Shown in pieces: positions 1-6,880 of a DNA stretch of 15,523 bases. The position numbers and the translations under genes are program-made. The notes under the pieces were generated by a model. The model had not been told where the DNA came from and searched no databases. It saw only the letters and a list, made by a program, of their open reading frames with translations. The number at the start of each line of letters is the position of its first letter. Positions within the stretch are counted from its first letter, which is position 1. The stretch comes from HGM12587 sp045128635. Lineage in GTDB: Bacteria > Bacillota > Clostridia > Lachnospirales > Lachnospiraceae. Location of the stretch: the NCBI GenBank assembly GCA_045128635.1, contig JBGVRS010000179.1:1-15523 (forward strand), read 5' to 3'.

Positions 1-1085
1 CAAATGATATTAAGGAAACAGTCCATAACTCTGCAATTTTAAGTTTCATCATTGGTATTCTTACCATGCTCTTTGGTGTATTTTGCGGACGTTTCATACT
101 GGAACTTCTAAACACCAAACCGGAACTGATTGATGGTGCAGCCATCTATGTGCAGATTTACTTTTTAGGAATGCCTGCGCTGATGCTCTACAACTTTGGT
201 AATGCAGTGCTGAGTGCTGCAGGCGACACCAAACGACCGCTGAAATACTTATCGATTGCAGGTGTTATCAATGTCGTCCTAAATCTGATTTTAGTCATTG
301 TATTTCATCTGGATGTTGCCGGAGTTGCTATTGCAAGTATTGTTTCGCAATATATTTCCGCATTTCTGGTACTTCGAGCGTTGGTAAAATGTCAGGAAGA
401 CTATGCGCTGAGATGGAAAGATTTAAAACTTCAAAGAAACCGTGCAAAGGCAATTTTAGCACTAGGGCTTCCAAGCGGTGCGCAAAATGCTATTTTCCAA
501 ATTGCCAACCTTTTCGTACAACGATCGGTAAATCGTTTCAGCGCAACCATGGTTGCCGGAAACTCAGCTGCGGCCAATGCAGACGGCCTTGTCTATGAAA
601 CTATGGCAGCACTCTACACTGCCTGTGCTTGTTTTATCGGGCAGAACTATGGTGCCGGAAAGAAAGACCGTATTTTAAAGAGTTATTATATCAGTTTAAT
701 CTATTCCTTTGGAATTGGAGCCGTAATTGGACTTGGCATTTTGGCATGCGGCAAAAATTTCTTAGGACTTTTTACAACAGATGCTGCCGTCATCGAAGCC
801 GGAATGTACCGACTGCTTGTAATGAGCTTTTCTTATCCGATTTCAGCGTTTATGGATAATACCATCGCAGCTTCCAGAGGACTTGGAAAGAGTGTATTTC
901 CAACAGTGGCGGTCTTCATGGGCTCCTGTGTATTCCGACTGATTTGGATTTATACGGTCTTTGAATATTTTGAAACCATTACTTCTCTGTATCTGCTTTA
1001 TGTATTCTCATGGAGTATTACAGCAATTGTAGAGATTATTTATTTTGTAAAGATTTATCGGGAACAGATGCGATTACTCTCGTAA
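1..1085 (+). CDS. MATE family multidrug/cation antiporter, 5' end cut by the window
   Basis: The reading frame is open from base 3 to the stop at 1083-1085, giving about 360 visible residues. The first methionine in view (base 66) is internal: the residues before it are already hydrophobic MATE-like sequence, so the true start lies left of the window. MATE transporters are about 450 residues with 12 membrane helices, so roughly the last four-fifths is present. Repeated hydrophobic segments are visible, and the loop reading GNAVLSAAGDTKRP (residues 45-58 counted from base 66) is a characteristic MATE segment. The family exports drugs or metabolites in exchange for sodium or protons across the cytoplasmic membrane; the substrate cannot be told here. 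No terminator lies between it and the downstream bcp gene 33 bases away, so they may be cotranscribed. Confidence 0.93.
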   Translation, partial: NDIKETVHNSAILSFIIGILTMLFGVFCGRFILELLNTKPELIDGAAIYVQIYFLGMPALMLYNFGNAVLSAAGDTKRPLKYLSIAGVINVVLNLILVIVFHLDVAGVAIASIVSQYISAFLVLRALVKCQEDYALRWKDLKLQRNRAKAILALGLPSGAQNAIFQIANLFVQRSVNRFSATMVAGNSAAANADGLVYETMAALYTACACFIGQNYGAGKKDRILKSYYISLIYSFGIGAVIGLGILACGKNFLGLFTTDAAVIEAGMYRLLVMSFSYPISAFMDNTIAASRGLGKSVFPTVAVFMGSCVFRLIWIYTVFEYFETITSLYLLYVFSWSITAIVEIIYFVKIYREQMRLLS

Positions 1086-1118
1086 TATTTTAAAAATTTA
1101 TTCTATAGGAGGTTTATC

Positions 1119-1580
1119 ATGTTAGCAATCGGTATAAAAGCACCAGAATTTTCACTGCCGGATCAGAACGGCACCATTCACACACTAGAACAATATAAAG
1201 GAAAGAAAGTCATTCTTTATTTCTATCCAAAGGACAACACTGCGGGCTGTACCAAGCAGGCTTGCGGCTTTTCAGAACGTTATCCTCAGTTTACAGAACA
1301 GGGGGCAGTCGTTATCGGCGTAAACAAAGACAGCGTAGCTTCTCATAAAAAATTCGAAGAAAAATATGGCCTTGCATTTCCACTTCTTTCAGACCCGGAA
1401 TTAGCAACAATTCAGGCATATGATGTATGGCATGAAAAGAAAATGGCAGGACGCACTTACATGGGAATCGTGCGCACCACTTATCTAATTGATGAGAACG
1501 GCATTATCATCAAAGCGTCTGATAAGGTAAAGGCTGCTGATAATCCACAGCAGATGTTAGACATTTTACTGGAGAACTAA
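1119..1580 (+). CDS. bcp: Thioredoxin-dependent peroxiredoxin, Bcp/PrxQ type
   Basis: A 153-residue cytosolic thiol peroxidase that reduces hydrogen peroxide and organic hydroperoxides with electrons from thioredoxin. The AhpC/TSA fold is recognisable throughout. The active-site segment YPKDNTAGCTKQAC places the peroxidatic cysteine at residue 44 and a resolving cysteine at 49, the five-residue spacing of atypical two-cysteine BCP enzymes. A conserved arginine follows in the RTTYLID segment near residues 119-125. Length matches the family (about 150). The start is fixed by an excellent ribosome binding site, AGGAGG, seven bases upstream. The stop is followed three bases later by the yaaA start, so the two are translated from one message. 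Confidence 0.96.
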   Translation: MLAIGIKAPEFSLPDQNGTIHTLEQYKGKKVILYFYPKDNTAGCTKQACGFSERYPQFTEQGAVVIGVNKDSVASHKKFEEKYGLAFPLLSDPELATIQAYDVWHEKKMAGRTYMGIVRTTYLIDENGIIIKASDKVKAADNPQQMLDILLEN

Positions 1581-1583
1581 CTT

Positions 1584-2333
1584 ATGAAAATCATTATTTC
1601 ACCTGCGAAAAAAATGAATGTAGATACAGACACTTTTGCCCCAATGGGACTTCCGGTCTTTTTATCACGCACCAAAGAACTTATGGATTATATGAAAGGC
1701 TTATCCTACGAAGAAGCGAAAAAACTCTGGTCCTGCAATGACAAAATTGCGGCGCAGAACTTTGAACGCTATGTGCAAATGAACTTGGAGAGAGGGCTGA
1801 CACCTGCAATTCTTTCTTACGAAGGAATTCAGTATCAATATATGTCACCAATGGTATTTTCTGAAGCCGCACTGGATTATGTGCAGAAAAATCTTCGCAT
1901 TTTGTCTGGATTTTACGGCATTGTAAAACCATTTGATGGTGTAACTCCATATCGACTGGAAATGCAGGCAAAGGCTTCCATTGGCGGATTCAAAGATTTG
2001 TATGAGTACTGGGGAGATTCGCTGTATCAGGAATTAACTTCCGACGGAGACCAGATTATTTTAAATCTTGCATCTAAGGAATATTCCAAATGTATTGAAA
2101 AGTATCTTGGTGAAAATGATTTATTTGTCACTTGCGTTTTCGGGGAAGAAATCGACGGAAAAGTCGTACAGAAAGGTACGCTGGCAAAAATGGCAAGAGG
2201 TGAAATGGTACGGTTTCTGGCTGAAAATGAAATTGACAATCTGGAAGGTGTGAAAAATTTTCACGGATTGGGATATGAATTCTCAGGGGAATTATCCGGA
2301 GAGAAAGAATACATATTTATTAAAAAGGCATAA
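1584..2333 (+). CDS. yaaA: Peroxide stress protein YaaA (DUF328/UPF0246)
   Basis: A 249-residue protein matching the YaaA family along its whole length: an SPAKK start (residues 6-10), LSGFYG (107-112), PYRLEM (122-127), an LYEYWGD block (139-145), NLASKEY (161-167) and ARGEMVRFL near 204-212. In E. coli YaaA is induced by OxyR, limits free iron and protects DNA and protein from hydrogen peroxide; a DNA-binding fold has been described. It starts three bases after the bcp stop with no strong ribosome binding site of its own, which suggests translational coupling. The pairing with Bcp fits a shared role in peroxide defence. A bidirectional terminator follows the stop. Confidence 0.94.
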   Translation: MKIIISPAKKMNVDTDTFAPMGLPVFLSRTKELMDYMKGLSYEEAKKLWSCNDKIAAQNFERYVQMNLERGLTPAILSYEGIQYQYMSPMVFSEAALDYVQKNLRILSGFYGIVKPFDGVTPYRLEMQAKASIGGFKDLYEYWGDSLYQELTSDGDQIILNLASKEYSKCIEKYLGENDLFVTCVFGEEIDGKVVQKGTLAKMARGEMVRFLAENEIDNLEGVKNFHGLGYEFSGELSGEKEYIFIKKA

Positions 2334-2336
2334 TTT

Positions 2337-2361
2337 AAGAGGGTGTGATGCACCCTCTTTT
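2337..2361 (+). terminator. Bidirectional intrinsic terminator between yaaA and the convergent macrodomain gene
   Basis: A nine-pair stem, AAGAGGGTG (2337-2345) with CACCCTCTT (2351-2359), closes a five-base loop and runs into TTTT on the plus strand. On the minus strand the same stem is followed by a short AT-rich tail. It overlaps the stop codon of the convergent macrodomain gene (2360-2362), so one short element can end both transcripts. Confidence 0.85.
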
Positions 2362-2863
2362 ATAATACTCTCTGATAGCAGTCATAGGTTTGCTGGCTAA
2401 AGCAGGATAGGATGGCCTGCAATTCATAATCCTCATTTTCCTGCAGCCACTCATTAATGGTCGTCAGAGCGATTTTTGCAGCTTCCTGCATTGGATAACC
2501 ATAGACACCTGTAGAAATTGCCGGAAATGCAATGCTGTGAATGTCATGTACTTTGGCAAGCTCCAGAGAGTTATAATAGCAATTTCGCAGATCCACTTCA
2601 TCCGACGGCCTGCCAGAATAAATTGGTCCTACGGTATGAATGACGTATTTCGCTTTCAGGCGATAGCCTTTGGTAATCTTAGCTTCGCCGGTATTGCAGC
2701 CATGCAGTGTTCTACATTCTGCAAGAAGTTCCGGACCCGCAGCCCGATGAATGGCTCCATCTACGCCTCCACCGCCGAGAAGGCTTCTGTTAGCTGCGTT
2801 GACGATACAGTCAACCTCTAATTTGGTGATGTCACCGATGTCAAATGTAATTCTATCTTCCAT
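2360..2863 (-). CDS. Macrodomain protein, O-acetyl-ADP-ribose deacetylase / ADP-ribose hydrolase (MacroD/YmdB type)
   Basis: A 167-residue stand-alone macrodomain. The ligand-binding motifs are intact: GDIT (10-13), NAAN (22-25), the glycine-rich GGGGVDGAIH loop (30-39), GEAKITKGY (59-67) and AISTGVYGYP (115-124). This pattern is that of the MacroD/YmdB class, which removes ADP-ribose from acidic residues or deacetylates O-acetyl-ADP-ribose made by sirtuins. The protein has no signal peptide and should be cytosolic. The start is supported by GGAG about ten bases upstream and by a promoter just before it (2898-2925). It is the last of several ADP-ribose-related genes on this strand. Confidence 0.93.
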   Translation of the reverse strand: MEDRITFDIGDITKLEVDCIVNAANRSLLGGGGVDGAIHRAAGPELLAECRTLHGCNTGEAKITKGYRLKAKYVIHTVGPIYSGRPSDEVDLRNCYYNSLELAKVHDIHSIAFPAISTGVYGYPMQEAAKIALTTINEWLQENEDYELQAILSCFSQQTYDCYQRVL

Positions 2864-2897
2864 ACGCTTGTCACTCCATTTTTATTAATTTGAAATA

Positions 2898-2925
2898 ATT
2901 ATATCATCCTACATGTGTTTGTTAA
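2898..2925 (-). promoter_or_regulatory. Sigma-A-type promoter of the 167-residue macrodomain gene
   Basis: Read on the minus strand: TTAACA (2925-2920), 16-base spacer, then a perfect TATAAT (2903-2898). It sits eight bases past the stop of the upstream vWA gene and about 35 bases before the macrodomain start, so the macrodomain gene can be expressed on its own. Sequence-based call; the spacer is one base shorter than ideal. Confidence 0.6.
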
Positions 2926-2932
2926 AGAGAAG

Positions 2933-3574
2933 CTACTTCCTCTCCTCATAGTCCCTCTCAATCTCTTCCTTCCAACTCGCCCCCATCGGTGCCCCGCATC
3001 TCACATTTGCAATAGTCTCGCTCAGCACCCTATAATTCAATTCCGTTCCTTTCTCATCACAATGAAATCTCACGGCTCTCTCCGGTGCAATCCCAAATCG
3101 ACCTGCTACGCTCACTGCATCCATATTCGCTCCAAGGAACAAAAACTCCCAGCCATATCGCTCCTTCTGTCTCTCAATCATACGTTTCACTTTTTCGTAC
3201 CTGTATTTTCTGCTGGCATTCTCCATTCCATCTGTGGTAATGATAAACAGCGTCCGCTCCGGTCTGTCCTCTGGTCTTGCATACTTGTGCACATTTCCAA
3301 TGTGATGAATCGCACCACCTACTGCATCTAAAAGAGCTGTACATCCGCGCACATAATAATCCTCTTCTGTCAGCGATGCAATCTCCATCAAATCTTTTCG
3401 GTCATGCAGCACCTCGCATTTGTCATCGAATAATACCGTCGAAACAACCGCTTTTCCATCTTCCCTTTTCTGCTTCTGAATCAGAGAATTGAATCCTCCA
3501 ATAGTGTCCGCCTCCAGTCCTGCCATAGAGCCGCTTCTGTCCAAAATAAAAACAATCTCTGTAAATTTGCTCAT
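2933..3574 (-). CDS. von Willebrand factor A (MIDAS) domain protein
   Basis: A 213-residue protein that is essentially one vWA domain. The metal-ion-dependent adhesion site is complete: DRSGSM (12-17), a threonine at 79 in RGCTALLDA, and TTDGMEN (113-119) supplying the third acidic position. Such single-domain cytosolic vWA proteins usually act as metal-dependent protein-protein interaction modules; the partner here is not known. A strong AAGGAGG ribosome binding site lies about eight bases before the start. It lies between two macrodomain genes on the same strand, with 77 bases on the upstream side and 69 on the downstream side. There is no signal peptide or membrane segment. Confidence 0.88.
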   Translation of the reverse strand: MSKFTEIVFILDRSGSMAGLEADTIGGFNSLIQKQKREDGKAVVSTVLFDDKCEVLHDRKDLMEIASLTEEDYYVRGCTALLDAVGGAIHHIGNVHKYARPEDRPERTLFIITTDGMENASRKYRYEKVKRMIERQKERYGWEFLFLGANMDAVSVAGRFGIAPERAVRFHCDEKGTELNYRVLSETIANVRCGAPMGASWKEEIERDYEERK

Positions 3575-3591
3575 AATTAAAACCTCCTTCT

Positions 3592-3649
3592 TTTTTTGTA
3601 TCTACATCTTACAAAAAAGAGGGAGGCTTATGGTCGCATGAAAAGCGAC
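3592..3649 (-). promoter_or_regulatory. Two small hairpins in the vWA gene leader
   Basis: The gap between the macrodomain-fusion gene and the vWA gene contains an AT stem, TTTTTTGTA (3592-3600) with TACAAAAAA (3610-3618), and a small stem, GTCGC (3633-3637) with GCGAC (3645-3649). Neither has a convincing uridine tract on the minus strand. They could be transcript-processing or leader structures; no clear promoter is visible, so the vWA gene may be expressed by readthrough. Confidence 0.3.
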
Positions 3650-3651
3650 AT

Positions 3652-4680
3652 TTAACCGCCGATACTAGGCTGTCCAAATTCAAATAAAGTCATATTAATT
3701 TCAAAAATATCGTAGTTACCCTGCAAAATAAACCATTCAACAATAATATCAAACTTGCTGCTGTGGGTCAGAGCATACCCTGCACGTCCGATAAAATCCT
3801 TCGTCTCATCCAGATTCAATTCCAGCGCAATGGCCAGCGCGATTGCATTAATTTTGCTTGGTTTATAGTCCTTGTTATTCAGGATTTTCGAAAAAAGTTT
3901 TCTATCCATATTTGCCTTTTTGTACACTTCCGGATTGCTCAAATCTTTTTTCACAATCCAGCGAAAAAGGCTCTCTGAAAATGTATTTTCCACCTCATCA
4001 ATCAAATCTTCCAGACTGCGCTTCGCCTGTGGCTTCGCTTTTCCAAATGCATTTTTCAGCACTGGTGCTGCCATAGGCATGGCCTCAAACATTCTATCGC
4101 TTCTGCTTCGTTCCGGTTCCGGCGCACTTGCATACTCGCAAAGAAGTGCTTCCTCCACATAGTTTTCATCTATGTAACTTTCCACTGCTTTGAACAATTT
4201 TTCCGAAAGCGCATAAGACTTCTTATCAAACACCACAAGATAAACCTGCATTTCATGTTCTAAAAGAAATGTGCTGATTTCACCAATGGCAATCTGAAGC
4301 GCCAGGTCTTTTGGAAATCCATAATTTCCCGTAGAAATGAGCGGAAATGCGATGGATTCACATTCTGCCTCTTTCGCTAATGCCAGACAGTTTCGGTAGC
4401 AGGCACGCAAATGCTCCGGCTCACCGGAAAGTCCATCCTTCCAGACAGGCCCTACTGTGTGAATGACATATTTGGCATTCAGATTAAAAGCCGGTGTCAG
4501 ACGTGCTTCTCCTAAATTGATATCACCGATCTGTTTTCTAGCTTCTAAAAGCTTTGGACCAGCTTTTTCGTGAATCGCAGTGTCTACACCAGAACCAATG
4601 GCAGGATACGGATTGGCGGTGTTGACGATAGCGTCCACGTACATATTTACAATGTTATTTCTTACGATTTCAAATGGCAT
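3652..4680 (-). CDS. Macrodomain protein with C-terminal helical (HTH-like) domain
   Basis: A 342-residue two-part protein. Residues 1 to about 170 form a macrodomain with a variant first motif NTAN (20-23), GSGVDTAIH (29-37) rather than the run of four glycines, GEARLTPAF (57-65) and LISTGNYGFP (114-123). A linker rich in acidic, proline and arginine residues follows (about 180-222). The C-terminal domain (about 225-342) contains VYKKANMDRKLFSKIL and an alanine/leucine-rich helix pair. I recognise this from memory as a lineage-specific helical domain, resembling XRE-type helix-turn-helix folds, that occurs appended to several signalling domains. The likely role is binding or hydrolysing ADP-ribose on a target chosen by the C-terminal part. 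A terminator separates it from the gene upstream. Confidence 0.85.
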   Translation of the reverse strand: MPFEIVRNNIVNMYVDAIVNTANPYPAIGSGVDTAIHEKAGPKLLEARKQIGDINLGEARLTPAFNLNAKYVIHTVGPVWKDGLSGEPEHLRACYRNCLALAKEAECESIAFPLISTGNYGFPKDLALQIAIGEISTFLLEHEMQVYLVVFDKKSYALSEKLFKAVESYIDENYVEEALLCEYASAPEPERSRSDRMFEAMPMAAPVLKNAFGKAKPQAKRSLEDLIDEVENTFSESLFRWIVKKDLSNPEVYKKANMDRKLFSKILNNKDYKPSKINAIALAIALELNLDETKDFIGRAGYALTHSSKFDIIVEWFILQGNYDIFEINMTLFEFGQPSIGG

Positions 4681-4698
4681 AGAATTCTCCTTATTTAC

Positions 4699-4721
4699 AA
4701 AAAGGGCTGTAAAACAGCCCC
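4699..4721 (-). terminator. Intrinsic terminator after the Rpn/PD-(D/E)XK-like gene
   Basis: Read on the minus strand, the stem GGGCTGT (4720-4714) with ACAGCCC (4710-4704) closes a three-base loop and runs directly into TTTTT (4703-4699). It begins 16 bases after the stop of the 286-residue gene. It implies that the macrodomain-fusion gene needs its own promoter, or relies on incomplete termination. Confidence 0.82.
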
Positions 4722-4736
4722 TTTAAAACTCATTGT

Positions 4737-5597
4737 TTAGTTTGCAAGCATTGCTTCCACTTCTGCTTCTGATGCATTTAAACGTACTGCCACATCTGCC
4801 ACTGAAAGAAGTCCATCACGAAGCAAGCCTAATAGTGTTTCTTTTGTTACTTCTTTTGTTACTTCAGCCTTTGCCTTATTAACAGCTTCTTCAATTTCAT
4901 CTCTAAAAAGTTCCCTTAACGCTTCACACATATCTTTTCCTTTCGCCTCCTCAAACAATCCTTCATTGGCACGAATGATAATATTCATCATCGCCTTATA
5001 CAACTCATTCTGCCGGTTCTTTTCATATTCCGTTACTAATTCATCTACTTCGCTGTGCTCTTTTAAATTATTCGTCAAATTCTTAAGCCAAAAATTCGAC
5101 TCCTTCGACAACTCAGACGTCAACAACAATTGTATCGGAAAATACGCACCTTCGATATAATAAATTCCTTCTTCTACTTTTATTATATCTAATTGTCTCT
5201 CTTGGCGCAAATGTTTCAATAACTTTTCCGGCCTCTTCTCACAGGCAAACGAAATTGTAATCTCATTAGATTTGATTTCATCCACATGTTTTGTATCTGA
5301 TTTATAAAAGCACGCATAACCGTATACCTTATAAAAGTCATCAATACTCAAATAATCTTCCGGGCTTTTGTATTCCACAATATTATGTCGCCTAAATATC
5401 CGTCCAATGTTTTTTTGAATCTGTTCCTCGGCTTTTTTCTTAATAACGAGCACATCAATCTCCAGCGGTTTCTTACTCAACTGATGCTCATTTTCAAAAA
5501 TCAGTTTCTCTGCCTCTTCTGCAAACTCAATCTGTAGCCCCGCATAAAATGCAGGATGCCACTGCAGCAGTTTTTTCTCTTTCGTTTCCTCTGCCAT
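4737..5597 (-). CDS. Rpn/PD-(D/E)XK nuclease-like protein
   Basis: A 286-residue protein of the Rpn/transposase-like PD-(D/E)XK superfamily that is multicopy in many Lachnospiraceae genomes. The core motif is visible as EIDVLVIKK (46-54, with aspartate 48) followed by IVEYKS (73-78, glutamate 75 and lysine 77), the spacing expected of a PD-(D/E)XK active site. The middle is unassigned. The C-terminus carries a charged helical stretch (about 233-262) and a short LLSVADVAVRLNAS segment (269-282) resembling a helix-turn-helix motif, typical of this family. Some relatives stimulate recombination; the role of this one is unknown. The start has a strong AAGGAGG ribosome binding site. It interrupts the ADP-ribose gene set and may be unrelated to it. 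Confidence 0.78.
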   Translation of the reverse strand: MAEETKEKKLLQWHPAFYAGLQIEFAEEAEKLIFENEHQLSKKPLEIDVLVIKKKAEEQIQKNIGRIFRRHNIVEYKSPEDYLSIDDFYKVYGYACFYKSDTKHVDEIKSNEITISFACEKRPEKLLKHLRQERQLDIIKVEEGIYYIEGAYFPIQLLLTSELSKESNFWLKNLTNNLKEHSEVDELVTEYEKNRQNELYKAMMNIIIRANEGLFEEAKGKDMCEALRELFRDEIEEAVNKAKAEVTKEVTKETLLGLLRDGLLSVADVAVRLNASEAEVEAMLAN

Positions 5598-5620
5598 GCA
5601 TTTCCTCCTTATGAACTTAT

Positions 5621-5646
5621 CAGGAGTTCACTTTCGAAAACTCCTG
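5621..5646 (-). promoter_or_regulatory. Inverted repeat in the leader of the Rpn-like gene
   Basis: CAGGAGTT (5621-5628) and AACTCCTG (5639-5646) form an eight-pair stem just upstream of the ribosome binding site. The minus-strand arm ending in GAGTTC could alternatively pair with GAACTTAT nearer the start. It could be an operator or a leader hairpin controlling access to the AAGGAGG site. Only the symmetry is observed. Confidence 0.35.
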
Positions 5647-5684
5647 CTAAAAAAATGTGATAAAGCAAGAATTTTCTGATAGGA

Positions 5685-5709
5685 GCAGCATATTGAAATT
5701 CAATGCTGC
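5685..5709. repeat. Interrupted palindrome in the 5598-5773 intergenic region
   Basis: GCAGCA (5685-5690) pairs with TGCTGC (5704-5709), and inside it TTGAA (5693-5697) with TTCAA (5699-5703). There is a two-base bulge and no uridine tract on either strand, so it is a poor terminator. An operator or an RNA hairpin past the ADP-ribosylglycohydrolase gene is possible. The rest of this 176-base gap shows nothing clear. Confidence 0.35.
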
Positions 5710-5773
5710 ATATAGAATTTAGAGGACAGGATGTCTAATCGATATGCTTTAGAAAATATTGCTTTTACTTAGA

Positions 5774-6583
5774 TTAACATAATGCATTTTCTCTCGCAAG
5801 TTCAAATATATCAAAAATCTGCAACATATCCTCCGGCAGTCTTTTTCTGCATTCCATTTTCAAATATTCCGGCACGCCGTAGAATCCTTCTGCAATACTT
5901 CCTGCAATGGCAGTCAGCGTGTCACAGTCTCCGCCCAGAGAAACTGCGGTACGAATGACATCTTCGAAATCTTCCCCTTCCAGGAATGTGGTGATTGCTT
6001 CCGGAACGGTCTGCTGGCAGCTTTCCACATGATAATAATTCGGGCGAATTTCATCACAGGTTCTTGTCAGATTGTAACCGAAATTCGTGGAAATGTAATC
6101 TCGGATTTCAGCTTTTGTATGACCTGTGCGGGCAAGGAAAATTGCTGTGGCAGTAGCTTCAGCACCTTTGATTCCTTCCGGATGGTTGTGAGTAATTTCC
6201 GCAGTGAGACGAGCTGCCTGCCGAACACGATCCAATGAATTGTAAAGCCACGCAACGGAAGATACACGCATGGCAGAACCATTCCCGAAACTGTTATAAG
6301 GATTCGGTTGTTTCTGCTCTAACCACCAGCTAAAACGAGCGCCATAGCCAGCATGAGGGTAGCGTGCTCCCCATTTTTTCAGAGAATGAATTAATAATCT
6401 TTTCTGGACTTCTTCTGTATTGTCCAGTCCTGCATCCAACAAACCTTCACAAACCGCAATGGTCATAACTGTATCGTCGGTGAATGTGGCACCTGGGCTG
6501 AAGAGTTCAAAATCTTTTGTTTTATTTCCTCGGTCAAATTCGAATGGTGAACCGATAATATCTCCTAAAATTACTCCGTACAT
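5774..6583 (-). CDS. ADP-ribosylglycohydrolase family protein (DraG/ARH-like)
   Basis: A 269-residue protein of the family that cleaves ADP-ribose from modified proteins or related ADP-ribosylated substrates. The dinuclear magnesium site is intact: GDIIGSP (7-13), TDDT (35-38), GNGSAMR (100-106), HNHPEG (132-137) and GGDCDT (217-222). Length is usual for the family (about 260-310). The start is supported by AAGGAGG about nine bases upstream. It is the first gene of the minus-strand ADP-ribose neighbourhood and sits head-to-head with the small-RNA candidate at 6745. No ADP-ribosyltransferase is encoded in the window, so the modified substrate is unknown. Confidence 0.93.
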   Translation of the reverse strand: MYGVILGDIIGSPFEFDRGNKTKDFELFSPGATFTDDTVMTIAVCEGLLDAGLDNTEEVQKRLLIHSLKKWGARYPHAGYGARFSWWLEQKQPNPYNSFGNGSAMRVSSVAWLYNSLDRVRQAARLTAEITHNHPEGIKGAEATATAIFLARTGHTKAEIRDYISTNFGYNLTRTCDEIRPNYYHVESCQQTVPEAITTFLEGEDFEDVIRTAVSLGGDCDTLTAIAGSIAEGFYGVPEYLKMECRKRLPEDMLQIFDIFELARENALC

Positions 6584-6628
6584 AAATGTGCCTCCTTGTG
6601 TTTTGATAAGGTTAGGGTAACAGATAGG

Positions 6629-6669
6629 AAAAGGGAAGTGGTCGCCTAATGGGCGACACCTTCCCTTTT
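6629..6669 (-). terminator. Strong hairpin, probable terminator of readthrough from the defence-like operon
   Basis: AAAAGGGAAG (6629-6638) pairs with CTTCCCTTTT (6660-6669). After a two-by-two internal loop, GTCGCC (6641-6646) pairs with GGCGAC (6652-6657) around a five-base loop. Read on the minus strand the stem ends in TTTTCC, on the plus strand in TTTTT, so it may work both ways. It lies between the end of the minus-strand operon and the start of the ADP-ribosylglycohydrolase gene, where it would block readthrough or act as a leader structure. Confidence 0.6.
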
Positions 6670-6712
6670 TCGTTTCATAACAAATATATAAAAATTATCC
6701 ATTCTCAAAATC

Positions 6713-6740
6713 TTGACAATGTCTTAAAATATATTATATT
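6713..6740 (+). promoter_or_regulatory. Promoter of the small-RNA candidate
   Basis: A perfect TTGACA (6713-6718), 16-base spacer and TATATT (6735-6740), with AT-rich flanks. A start near base 6747 places the transcript's 5' end at the base of the closing stem of the downstream structured element. It has no plus-strand protein gene to serve, which is the main reason to propose an RNA gene. Confidence 0.65.
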
Positions 6741-6744
6741 AATT

Positions 6745-6838
6745 ATAGTCAACTTGTGATGGATGAAAGCTGGGTTCCCGAATGGGAGTAGGCGCTAGGT
6801 GCTTAGAATCCTTTGCTCCTGGGGTTGACTATTTTTTT
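6745..6838 (+). ncRNA. Candidate small structured RNA, about 90 nt, unknown class
   Basis: ATAGTCAAC (6745-6753) is perfectly complementary to GTTGACTAT (6824-6832), so the ends close into a nine-pair stem, and TTTTTTT (6832-6838) follows at once. Inside, GGAT (6761-6764) can pair with ATCC (6808-6811) and AAGC (6767-6770) with GCTT (6801-6804), separated by a GA/AGA internal loop. TTCCC (6775-6779) with GGGAG (6784-6788) makes a small hairpin on a GAAT loop. Alternative pairing of GGAG (6785-6788) with CTCC (6816-6819) is possible. The promoter at 6713 and the terminator-like end define a free-standing transcript, convergent with the operon ending at 6881. I do not recognise the class; it is not an obvious riboswitch, SRP, 6S or tmRNA. 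Confidence 0.55.
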
Positions 6839-6880
6839 GCCACTCTTTTAAGTCATTGAATGCCTTATTGGTACCTAGCA

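Noticed and set aside
2915..3331. A 138-codon plus-strand open frame
   Set aside because: Antisense to the vWA gene, whose MIDAS motifs and strong ribosome binding site are clear; the shadow has no recognisable domain.
6759..6791. A ten-codon frame (MDESWVPEWE) with two tryptophans inside the small-RNA candidate, like an attenuator leader peptide
   Set aside because: No ribosome binding site precedes it, no biosynthetic gene lies downstream on this strand, and the sequence is better explained by the RNA helices.
6745..6838. Retron msr-msd RNA or CRISPR-associated RNA
   Set aside because: No reverse transcriptase, Cas gene or repeat-spacer array is present in the window.
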